A stretch of 64,000 nt of DNA from Sulfuricurvum sp. GTDB lineage: Bacteria > Campylobacterota > Campylobacteria > Campylobacterales > Sulfurimonadaceae. Of the stretch, positions 45,001 through 52,425 are shown piece after piece. How positions within the stretch are numbered: position 1 is the stretch's first letter; each line of letters opens with the position of its first letter. The DNA lies in assembly GCF_030691015.1 (NCBI RefSeq), contig NZ_JAUYFF010000002.1, forward strand, positions 124,001 through 188,000, in the 5' to 3' direction. The position numbers and the translations under genes were made by a program. Below the pieces are notes generated by a model. The model searched no databases and was not told the DNA's origin. It saw only the letters and a list, made by a program, of their open reading frames with translations.

Positions 45001-45277
45001 GGTCAAAATTAGGGGGGCAAAAATAGATAATATTGCCCAACGGCTCCATAGTATCGGTAATCTCAATGATAGGGATTTTGGAATATTTTTGGAGCAGCGA
45101 TCCCAACATGGTTGGTTGTTTGGGGTCGAGATGCTGTGTAATGACATATGAAATACTCTCGGAAGGTTCAATATTTTGGATAAATTTTAAGAGGGCTTCA
45201 AATCCTCCCGCACTTGCACCGATTCCGACAATGGTTAAACTTTTATACGCATCGGTGGGACGTTTCTTTTTTGCCAT
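42074..45277 (-). CDS. CheB-CheR-PAS-histidine kinase fusion
   Basis: A 1067-residue protein. The CheB methylesterase domain (about 10-200) shows the Ser in IGASAGGFEAL, the His in TQHLDPKQP and the Asp in SGTGSDGAEG. The CheR methyltransferase domain (about 210-480) has WVAGCATGDEAYS. A coiled coil of repeated TNEELQS units (about 650-720), a PAS domain and a histidine kinase follow, with H-box GNIAHQWRQPLN, N-box LLNIFNNSKDAL and GTGIGLYMSK. No receiver domain is present. It overlaps the REC-PAS-GGDEF gene by eight bases and follows the winged-helix-LOV gene after four, making a three-gene leftward operon. Confidence 0.9.
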   Translation of the reverse strand: MAKKKRPTDAYKSLTIVGIGASAGGFEALLKFIQNIEPSESISYVITQHLDPKQPTMLGSLLQKYSKIPIIEITDTMEPLGNIIYFCPPNFDLVIENSQFFLMVPPLKPYPKPSVNRFFKSLALEKKEKAIGIILSGTGSDGAEGIVAIKQSGGIALAQNEKAKYFSMPKAAIDTQAVDAVLPPELLAQGIIYAIDDPTYFDRHFDVLDNIDKVFSLLNQKGEVDFSDYKEATIHRRLERRITETKSESVDEYIALLQRSPAEILNLKKELLIIVTSLFRDKEAFTAIDVHLEKMLISKLDNTVRIWVAGCATGDEAYSIAIVITELLKKMELTKKVTIFATDVSEEAIDEARSRSFSEEEMGHIDPELIKLYFVEKNHRYTPTKAIRDMIVFSKHDVIKDPPFLNLDLVSCRNLLIYFNPDLQQRVQSIFYYALRYQGLMFLGSSETIGTLTNLFSIIDNKYKIYRKSNDTGVVDIEALAYFQKKEFKRGSKKLRDEVNSLDVNSSINAAVTSFFAVNGIVVDTNGTILFFKGENKYISNPQGLVTNDVYRQTSDFLRLDLRATLSEAIRNEQVVASKKIRILPLADERNYVIITVFPLGRNKLSENSFFITFDDINEKESSPLLTYQPQTVDGYDFNILENELSALKERLQITIEELETSNEELQSTNEELQSTNEELQSTNEELETSNEELQSTNEELRTVNDEFEHKNNELAFVNEALNKVVEVINTDVLILDKNLDLFLHTKGVEKFFEINYTNRINLSEIIIHEHFPIPNLFENIKSVVQNTNEVQYDLTIDHRIYWFQIKRINLSNDDYGVIISFTDKTDIIRNQELMFQQSKLASMGEMIGNIAHQWRQPLNTLALNLFGIQKKFENHSIDESSFNTFVEESQKNIQHMSSTIDDFRDFFSPNKSKKIFSLHDVIEKTIFFVKDTFDHHGITIQNDHQNDAQIHGFENEFAQVLLNIFNNSKDALIKNNTPEGSIKITFEQEAEIINILITDNGGGASTEVIARVFEPYFTTKEKKEGTGIGLYMSKMIIENSMGGSIQMLPFEGGMMTKISLRTVPYA

Positions 45278-45281
45278 AGGG

Positions 45282-46001
45282 TTAGACCATCCCTTTTATC
45301 TGCTGTATCAATTGTTGAATTGCGGTAACATCTTTTTGTACCCCGAGATAATATTTTAGCTTTTGTGTTTTTTTATCGAAGATAGGGCTGATCGTCACTT
45401 CGTTGTAGATAAGCTTTCCCGATTTGTGATAATTGCGAAGGGTGACGGTGACATCTTTTTGGGCATTCATAGCTTGGCGTATCTCTTCAAGTGCCGACTG
45501 ATCACGATCATCCCCCTGTAAAAAACGGCAATTTCTTCCGATGACCTCTTCGGGTAAATATCCAAACGCGTCTGCAAAGGCGTGATTGATGTAAATGACA
45601 GGGTTGTCGTTTTGGTTGGGATCGGATATCGTGATGCCGTTTTTGGCTTGATCGAGAATCTCAATCAAATGATCGGTAAATAGAGGATGGCTCTCACGAT
45701 TTTTTTTCAGCATATAGCTTCCGCCGTAATAGTTGATGATCGAAAGACAGGGGAGACGTTTGCGCAAATTACTGATTAAGTTACGGACATTTCTCGGTTT
45801 ATACTCATTTTCAAAGTTCTCCCATATATGAAAAAATATGTCAATACTGCTGATTGGCTTATTGTAATTGGTAATGAGGAGTTTCAAAACTTTTGTCATG
45901 TTAGATGTTAATGAGACGATTTCATTATGCAATTTTACAGTTTCAGTAGTGCTATCCCAATAGCATCGGTCGCAAAGCTTAATTATGTGATGAGTATTCA
46001 T
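45282..46001 (-). CDS. Winged-helix DNA-binding protein with C-terminal LOV photosensor
   Basis: A 239-residue protein. The first 100 residues resemble an OmpR/PhoB-type winged helix (VSLTSNMTKVLKLLITNYNKPISSIDIFFHIWE ... NVRNLISNLRKRL ... YYGGSYML). The rest is a LOV domain with the photoactive cysteine in GRNCRFLQGDDRDQ (Cys at residue 164 of the longer TTG-started form, 158 here), LRNYHKSGKLIYNEVTISP and the flavin glutamine in GVQKDVT. It is likely a blue-light-responsive transcription factor. The ATG at 46001 is used here; a TTG at 46019 is an alternative. It heads the operon with the CheB/CheR-kinase. Confidence 0.83.
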   Translation of the reverse strand: MNTHHIIKLCDRCYWDSTTETVKLHNEIVSLTSNMTKVLKLLITNYNKPISSIDIFFHIWENFENEYKPRNVRNLISNLRKRLPCLSIINYYGGSYMLKKNRESHPLFTDHLIEILDQAKNGITISDPNQNDNPVIYINHAFADAFGYLPEEVIGRNCRFLQGDDRDQSALEEIRQAMNAQKDVTVTLRNYHKSGKLIYNEVTISPIFDKKTQKLKYYLGVQKDVTAIQQLIQQIKGMV

Positions 46002-46082
46002 GGTGGCTATTGTAATCAAAAAGTGTCTTCAAAGTGTCTTTTTTATCCAATAATCTTCATAAATACCCTTTTTATATTCGAA

Positions 46083-46111
46083 TTGAATATTGGTGGTGAA
46101 CACGTTATAAT
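46083..46111 (+). promoter_or_regulatory. Sigma-70-like promoter of the binding-protein gene
   Basis: TTGAAT (46083-46088), 17-bp spacer, TATAAT (46106-46111); an AAAGGAG ribosome site follows at 46116-46122 before the ATG at 46129. Confidence 0.7.
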
Positions 46112-46128
46112 CTTAAAAGGAGTATATA

Positions 46129-47043
46129 ATGATTAAATTTACAAAATTATTTATTTTATTATTATCGCTTACGGGAGCAGCCATGCTCTATGCAGAACCA
46201 AAAACTGTTGCCTTTGCCCAAGATACAATGGGAAATGATTTTCGTAAAGCGCAAGTGTATGAGGTACGTGATGCAGCGGCCAAACATTCTGAATTGACAT
46301 TTGTTTACTCGGATGCCAAAGGGCAAACCTCATTGCTTATCCGTCATATCAACGGCTTTATCGATGCGAAAGTCGATTTGATCGTTGTGGGAACCAATGA
46401 TGAAAAAGCGGTCGTTCCGGTGATTCTCAAGGCAGTGAAAAGCAAAATTGCGGTGATCATCCTTGATCGCGGTATTCAAGGGGATGGGTATACCACTTTT
46501 ATTAACTCTAACAATATCAAAATCGGAGAGATGGGGGCAAAATACATCGCTGAGCGCTTAAGAGGAAAAGGGAAAGTTCTCCTTTTTGAAGGGTTGCAAA
46601 AAGCCGATGTTACGAAATTGCGTTCCAAAGGGTTTATGGATGAGATCGCTAAACACAAGGGGATTCGTGTGATCAAACGAACGGGAAACTATCTTCGTAA
46701 AGATGCTATTTTGGAGATGGAGAAGCTGATTGCTTCAGGGGAAAAGGTGGACGCTATTTTTTCTGAGAGTGACAGCATGCTCAGTGGAGCACGCTCAGCG
46801 ATGCTCCGTCATACCATAGATCCCTCATCCATTATTACTATCGGGTGTGATTATACCTCTGAAGCGCGTGATGCTATCCGTAAAGGGACTCAGAGCGGCT
46901 CGGTTCTTTTTCCGTTGGGGGGAAAAAAAACGGTTGAGACCGCTTTGAAAATTTTTAAAGGGGAGAGCGTTCCCAAACATATAGTCATACCGGTAAAACT
47001 TATTACGAAAGAAAATGTTGAGAAAGAAGCCCCGATTTTTTAA
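46129..47043 (+). CDS. Periplasmic sugar-type binding protein coupled to a GGDEF-EAL receptor
   Basis: A 304-residue protein with a signal peptide (KLFILLLSLTGAAMLYA) and a type I periplasmic-binding fold of the RbsB/LuxP kind (VAFAQDTMGNDFRKAQVYEVRDAAAKH; VDLIVVGTNDEKAVVPVILKAVKSKIAVIILDRGI; VDAIFSESDSMLSGA). No permease or ATPase gene is nearby. The next gene, starting on the last base of this stop codon, is a membrane GGDEF-EAL protein, so this protein probably presents a ligand to that receptor, as LuxP does to LuxQ. Confidence 0.85.
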   Translation: MIKFTKLFILLLSLTGAAMLYAEPKTVAFAQDTMGNDFRKAQVYEVRDAAAKHSELTFVYSDAKGQTSLLIRHINGFIDAKVDLIVVGTNDEKAVVPVILKAVKSKIAVIILDRGIQGDGYTTFINSNNIKIGEMGAKYIAERLRGKGKVLLFEGLQKADVTKLRSKGFMDEIAKHKGIRVIKRTGNYLRKDAILEMEKLIASGEKVDAIFSESDSMLSGARSAMLRHTIDPSSIITIGCDYTSEARDAIRKGTQSGSVLFPLGGKKTVETALKIFKGESVPKHIVIPVKLITKENVEKEAPIF

Positions 47044-49505
47044 TGATAACAACACTCTTCAGGTTATTTAACCTTAAAACGAAACTAGCACTTATATTGG
47101 TCGCTTCAACGGCCGTGATGTTTCTTGTGTCAGGGGTCTATTTTGACTATTTTTTACGCGAAAATTTTGTTAAAACCGCCCATCAGAGAATCGAATATGC
47201 GTTTCATCGTCTGAAGGTCGATCTTGGCGGTGTGGAATCAGATCTGAAAAAAGGGATTGCTTTTATCAAAGATGACGAGTCGTTTCTCGCATCGGTCGAG
47301 CTTATAAATACCTATCAGGATAAAATGCATTACGATACCGTCTTATTGGATGAAGAAAAAAAGAGGCTCGCAGAAGAGCTACTCAATCGGGTGAAAATAT
47401 CGCTCAATAACGATATCGCTTTGTACGATGCCCATGAAGATCTTATAGCGTATGTTACGAAAAGAGCACATGGATATTACCTGACATTCGTCTCATTTGA
47501 AGAGGGAAAACCGGTATTTTACAGCCGTTATGAAAACGAGTATGACTATGTTAAACGCCCTCTCGGAGATTTGCCGGATAAACATATTTCGTATTACAAA
47601 TACAACGATCTTGTCAAGGGGGGTGTGATAACGTATCACCGATACCAAAACGATCTTGTTATCAAGTCCCATGAAAGCCTGTTTGTAAAAGACAGCAATC
47701 AAACTATCACCCATATCGAGATGTCAAGATATATATCAAAACCTTATTTTCAGGCATTATCCCGTGATTTAGGAATTGAAATCTGGAGTCAGAAAAATTC
47801 AAATTTGCGTTCCTTAAAAAAGGAAAAACTGACAATAATCGAAGAAGAGAATCGCTTTTTAGGTTCCGTAAGTATGGCAACGTTGGAAGGGGATATCGTT
47901 ATTTCTGCCGCATTGGATAAGTCATCTCTGGAAACAGCACTTCAGGAAAACAGAATAGCTTTTTTTACCCTCATTACGACACTGACTCTGCTGACACTTT
48001 TATTTTTGCAAAGACTTTTCAAACGGAGTATCGCTCAGCCTCTGAATTCGCTTATGAATCAGATCGAAAAGATTGAACGCCAAGACTACTCCGATATGCA
48101 GGTGATTCATACGGGTGATGAGCTTGAGAGTATTTCCAAAAATGTTAATCGCCTTGCATTAAGTGTCCAAGAGCGGGAGAATGCACTGATAGCATCTCAA
48201 AAAAAGCTTGAAGATCTCTCCAATACCGATCCGCTTACCAGCCTTCCGAACCGTCGATTGTTTAATACGATGGTACAGCACGGCATCGATATGGCGAGAC
48301 GTAACGGAGATAAATTCGGGATTATCTTTTTGGATCTGGACCAGTTTAAGCAGATCAATGATGCTCTTGGACATGATGTCGGGGATTTGCTGTTGCAGGC
48401 AGTTGCGGCACGATTGAGTAAGATACTTCGAAATGCGGACACGCTCGCACGGATCGGAGGAGATGAATTTAATATCCTCATCGAAGGGTTTTATGAGATT
48501 TCAGCCGTCGAGCCGATCGTGCAAAAAATCATGGATGCGTTTCAGCTCCCGTTTGCATGCGGAATCCATGAAATCCGTACAACGGCCAGTATCGGGGTAG
48601 CGTTCTTTCCGGATGATGGAGAAACGATTTCTGCATTGCTGAAAAATGCCGATCTGGCAATGTACCGCTCAAAAGATACCGGACGCAACCGCTATTGCTT
48701 TTTTACGGAGGAACTTGCCCATATTGTTGAAGATCGGACACAGAGACTTCATGCCCTTAAAACTGCGGTTGAGAGGGGAGATGAATTTACCCTTGTGTAT
48801 CAACCTAAAGTCTCTGCTTCAAGCGGAAAAATAGTGGCCGTTGAGGCATTGATTCGATGGAACAGTGCTCTTATCGGATGGGTGAGTCCTGATCGTTTTA
48901 TCCATTTGGCGGAAGAGACGGGGCTGATCATTCCGATCGGTTCATGGGTTTTGCAACAAGCGTGTGAAGATTTTATGCTATTGCGTCAAGAAGGGTATCT
49001 CCTCCCTTATTTTGCGTTCAATGTCTCGTCACTACAGCTGCAAAACAGTAAATTTTTTGACATTCTTTCTTCAATAATCGAACAAACACATATTGATCCG
49101 GAATGGATTGAAATAGAGATCACGGAGAGTTATCTCGCAACAAATGCGAGTGAAGCTTTTGCAACTTTGAGTAAACTGCGTGCTATAAAGATTAAAATTG
49201 CGATTGATGATTTCGGAACAGGCTACTCTTCTCTAAGCTATCTTAAAAAACTTCCCGTTGACCGGCTTAAAATTGATAAATCGTTCATTGACGATCTCCC
49301 GGGCTCTCTTGAGGGGATCGCGATTACACGTGCGATTATCGCATTGGCAAAAACATTCGGTCTCTCTGTTACTGCCGAGGGGGTAGAGAGCAAAGAACAA
49401 CTTGAATTTTTACAGCAAGAGGGGTGTGATGAAATACAGGGGTATTATTACGCGAAGCCTTTAAAAATAGAGGAGCTAAAGCAGTTTATGCTAAATCAAA
49501 AGTGA
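47043..49505 (+). CDS. Membrane sensor-HAMP-GGDEF-EAL protein
   Basis: An 820-residue receptor: first membrane segment (LALILVASTAVMFLVSGVYF), periplasmic sensor (about 40-295), second segment (AFFTLITTLTLLTLLFLQRLF), HAMP (about 325-375), GGDEF (about 390-545) and EAL (about 560-815). Both enzyme sites look complete: RIGGDEF with RxxD (RNAD); and EALIRW, ITESYL, DDFGTGYSS, KIDKSF and AEGVES. It can therefore make and break cyclic-di-GMP. It is translationally coupled to the upstream binding protein, whose ligand-bound form likely sets the balance. Confidence 0.92.
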   Translation: MITTLFRLFNLKTKLALILVASTAVMFLVSGVYFDYFLRENFVKTAHQRIEYAFHRLKVDLGGVESDLKKGIAFIKDDESFLASVELINTYQDKMHYDTVLLDEEKKRLAEELLNRVKISLNNDIALYDAHEDLIAYVTKRAHGYYLTFVSFEEGKPVFYSRYENEYDYVKRPLGDLPDKHISYYKYNDLVKGGVITYHRYQNDLVIKSHESLFVKDSNQTITHIEMSRYISKPYFQALSRDLGIEIWSQKNSNLRSLKKEKLTIIEEENRFLGSVSMATLEGDIVISAALDKSSLETALQENRIAFFTLITTLTLLTLLFLQRLFKRSIAQPLNSLMNQIEKIERQDYSDMQVIHTGDELESISKNVNRLALSVQERENALIASQKKLEDLSNTDPLTSLPNRRLFNTMVQHGIDMARRNGDKFGIIFLDLDQFKQINDALGHDVGDLLLQAVAARLSKILRNADTLARIGGDEFNILIEGFYEISAVEPIVQKIMDAFQLPFACGIHEIRTTASIGVAFFPDDGETISALLKNADLAMYRSKDTGRNRYCFFTEELAHIVEDRTQRLHALKTAVERGDEFTLVYQPKVSASSGKIVAVEALIRWNSALIGWVSPDRFIHLAEETGLIIPIGSWVLQQACEDFMLLRQEGYLLPYFAFNVSSLQLQNSKFFDILSSIIEQTHIDPEWIEIEITESYLATNASEAFATLSKLRAIKIKIAIDDFGTGYSSLSYLKKLPVDRLKIDKSFIDDLPGSLEGIAITRAIIALAKTFGLSVTAEGVESKEQLEFLQQEGCDEIQGYYYAKPLKIEELKQFMLNQK

Positions 49506-49605
49506 GAGTTTTAATCGATTTTACAGTTAATACGGATAGAATAAGATAGATACAGAGTGTCTATCTAATTAAGAAAAACAAATAATAATGATTTAGGATT
49601 ATTAA

Positions 49606-52425
49606 ATGACCGCTTATAGCTATTTAAAAAAATCATTACATGCCGTTATCCGTTTAGGTAATTTACTAGAAAATCGTATTTGCAATGCCGGTATGTCACC
49701 TAAACCGATACTGCGTCGATTGATGATCATTCTGTCGGTGATGGTTTTGGTATTGATCGTAAGTGCAGGGGTACTCATAGGGGAACAACACTCCCGTTAT
49801 TTAGAGGATATTGTTGTCGGCCAACTCAATGAGGTCTCGGAGGATTTTCAGGGGACGCTTGATCAGCAAGCTTCCGGATTGGCCATGGCGCTGCAACCTA
49901 TCGTCAGTAATAAAGCCGTGAAAGAAGCGCTTCGAGAAGGGGATAGTGAACGTCTTTTGAGGGATTGGGAACGTGTATTCGAGACGATGAAAAAAGAGAA
50001 TCATCTCACCCATTTTTATTTTTTAGATAAAAACAGAGTATGTCTGTTGAGGGTACATAATCCAGCCAAACGCGGGGATCTCATCAATAGATTCACCGCA
50101 CTAAAAGCCGAGTGGACCCATAAAGCGTCATCCGGTATTGAAATCGGCCCCTTAGGTACATTTACCCTGCGAGTGATACAGCCTGTGTTTGAGGGCGATA
50201 GATTGATAGGCTATGTAGAGCTCGGTAAAGAGATTGAGGATGTTCTCCAAAACCTTCATATTCAAAGCGGCAATGAGATTGCGGTGGTTATCCGAAAAGA
50301 GTATCTGAAGCGTCAGACATGGGAAGAAGGGATGCGTATGTTGGGGCGAAAGGCTGATTGGAATCAGCTCCCTAACGATGCCGTTATTTATACGTCGAAA
50401 GAGAGATTGACAAATGTTCTGAGTTTAATGGAACATCATCATGATATGGAGCGCTTATCCCATCAGGATATTAATCATGAAGTAGCTGAGGATAGTAAAA
50501 AATGGCGGGTTTCGATTATTCCCGTACGAGATGTTTCTGACAAAGAGATCGGCGATATGATTATTATGAAAGATATTGCTCATGAGAAATCGGAGCTGCT
50601 TGGTTTTATCACTGTTAATGCTTTGAGCGGAGTTATTTTAATAGGGGTGGTTTTAGGCTTTATCTTTTTGGTATTGCGCCGAACCGATAAAAATATTCGT
50701 CATCAACAAGCCAATCTGCTAGAAGCTGAAGAGCGTTTTGAACAACTTGCCGAGCAGAGTCGAACCTTTGTATGGGAGATTGATGCTCAAGGAATGTATA
50801 CCTATGTAAGCAATGCCGTAGAACAGGTGCTGGGATATCGAAGTGATCAGCTTGTCGGCCAAAAATATTTTTATGAGCTTTATCCGCAAGAGGGTAGAGA
50901 AGCATGTAGAAGAAAAATCTTTGAAATTTTTGAGCGCCATGAATCGTATGAAAAGATTCAAAACCTTGCGGTTAAGCATGATGGGCGCACGGTTTGGCTC
51001 TCTAGCAATGCAATCGCTATGGTAAGCCATGAGGGACTTTTACTCGGTTACCGAGGGAGTGATACCGATATCAGTGAGCATAAGCTCTCCGAAGAAAAAA
51101 TCAATTTATTGGCTTTTTTTGATCAGCTCACGGGACTTCCCAACCGGATTTTGTTACTGGATCGATTGAAGCAAGCTCTGATGGGAAGTTCACGCAGCGG
51201 CAATTACGGGGCATTATTATTTATTGATCTGGATAATTTTAAAACGCTCAACGATACGCTAGGACATGATATGGGGGATAAACTTTTGAAACAGGCTGCC
51301 CGTCGCATCAGCCTGTGTGTTCGTGAAGGAGATACCGTATCACGATTCGGCGGGGATGAATTTGTGGTGATTCTATCCGGACTCAGCAGCAATGAAACCG
51401 ATGCGGCAACTGCGAGTGAAGGAGTTGCAGAAAAAATTCTTGCCGCCTTGAACCAACCTTATCTTTTAGGTGAGATTCAACATCGTAGCAGTGCGAGTAT
51501 CGGGGTGACACTTTACAAAAGTGACGATACTTCTATCGACGATCTGATGAAACAGGCAGATTTGGCAATGTATAAATCTAAAGAAGCGGGGCGTAACGGT
51601 TTGAGCTTTTTTGATCCGAATATGGAATCTGCCTTGAGGGAGCGTGCCGGGTTAGAGGAGGATCTTCGCAGAGGGATCGAGGAGAAACAATTTATCCTCT
51701 ATTATCAGTCCCAAGTTGACACTCACGGATTGATCAGCGGTGTCGAAGCTCTTGTACGTTGGATGCATCCGCAGCGCGGTATGGTATCTCCGGCCGATTT
51801 TATTCCGGTAGCCGAAGAGACGGCTCTTATTCTTCCTCTCGGTGATTGGATTTTAAATACGGCGTGTGAACAGTTGGCAGTATGGTCACATCTTCCCGAA
51901 ATGGAAACGATGAGCATTGCGGTCAATGTCAGCGCGAAACAGTTCAGCCAAAGCAATTTTGTATCTCAGGTATTGTTAGCACTAAAGCAAAGCGGTGCCA
52001 ATGCAAAGCGATTGAAGCTGGAGCTTACCGAGAGTATTTTGGTACAAAACGTGGAAGATGTAATTGAAAAAATGGCGGCATTAAAAAATGCAGGGGTAGG
52101 ATTCTCTCTGGATGATTTCGGTACCGGCTACTCGTCGCTGTCGTATCTGAAACGTCTCCCTCTGGATCAGTTAAAAATTGACCAAAGTTTCGTTCGTGAT
52201 CTTTTAGTAGACCCCAACGATGCTATTATCTGCAAATCAACTATAGCATTGGCGGAGAGTATGGGGCTTTCGGTCATTGCAGAGGGGGTAGAGACACTAC
52301 AGCAACGTAATGCCCTCTCCGAAATAGGGTGCAATGCGTATCAGGGCTACTGGTTTAGCCGCCCGTTGCCGTTAGCGGAGTTTGAAGCACTTTACAAGAT
52401 CACAATGACCAAGGAAAAAGCATGA
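49606..52425 (+). CDS. Cache-like sensor-PAS-GGDEF-EAL protein
   Basis: A 939-residue receptor. A membrane segment (LMIILSVMVLVLIVSAGVLIG) precedes a Cache-like periplasmic sensor (about 65-330; FYFLDKNRVCLLRVHNPAKRGD ... FTLRVIQPVFEGDRLIGYVELG). A second segment (ALSGVILIGVVLGFIFLVL), PAS (about 375-495), GGDEF (510-665; RFGGDEF, RxxD site REGD) and EAL (680-930; EALVRW, DDFGTGYSS, KIDQSF, AEGVET) follow. All catalytic motifs are intact. AGGA precedes the start. It overlaps the next receptor gene by an ATGA, and the two sensors look related. Confidence 0.92.
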   Translation: MTAYSYLKKSLHAVIRLGNLLENRICNAGMSPKPILRRLMIILSVMVLVLIVSAGVLIGEQHSRYLEDIVVGQLNEVSEDFQGTLDQQASGLAMALQPIVSNKAVKEALREGDSERLLRDWERVFETMKKENHLTHFYFLDKNRVCLLRVHNPAKRGDLINRFTALKAEWTHKASSGIEIGPLGTFTLRVIQPVFEGDRLIGYVELGKEIEDVLQNLHIQSGNEIAVVIRKEYLKRQTWEEGMRMLGRKADWNQLPNDAVIYTSKERLTNVLSLMEHHHDMERLSHQDINHEVAEDSKKWRVSIIPVRDVSDKEIGDMIIMKDIAHEKSELLGFITVNALSGVILIGVVLGFIFLVLRRTDKNIRHQQANLLEAEERFEQLAEQSRTFVWEIDAQGMYTYVSNAVEQVLGYRSDQLVGQKYFYELYPQEGREACRRKIFEIFERHESYEKIQNLAVKHDGRTVWLSSNAIAMVSHEGLLLGYRGSDTDISEHKLSEEKINLLAFFDQLTGLPNRILLLDRLKQALMGSSRSGNYGALLFIDLDNFKTLNDTLGHDMGDKLLKQAARRISLCVREGDTVSRFGGDEFVVILSGLSSNETDAATASEGVAEKILAALNQPYLLGEIQHRSSASIGVTLYKSDDTSIDDLMKQADLAMYKSKEAGRNGLSFFDPNMESALRERAGLEEDLRRGIEEKQFILYYQSQVDTHGLISGVEALVRWMHPQRGMVSPADFIPVAEETALILPLGDWILNTACEQLAVWSHLPEMETMSIAVNVSAKQFSQSNFVSQVLLALKQSGANAKRLKLELTESILVQNVEDVIEKMAALKNAGVGFSLDDFGTGYSSLSYLKRLPLDQLKIDQSFVRDLLVDPNDAIICKSTIALAESMGLSVIAEGVETLQQRNALSEIGCNAYQGYWFSRPLPLAEFEALYKITMTKEKA

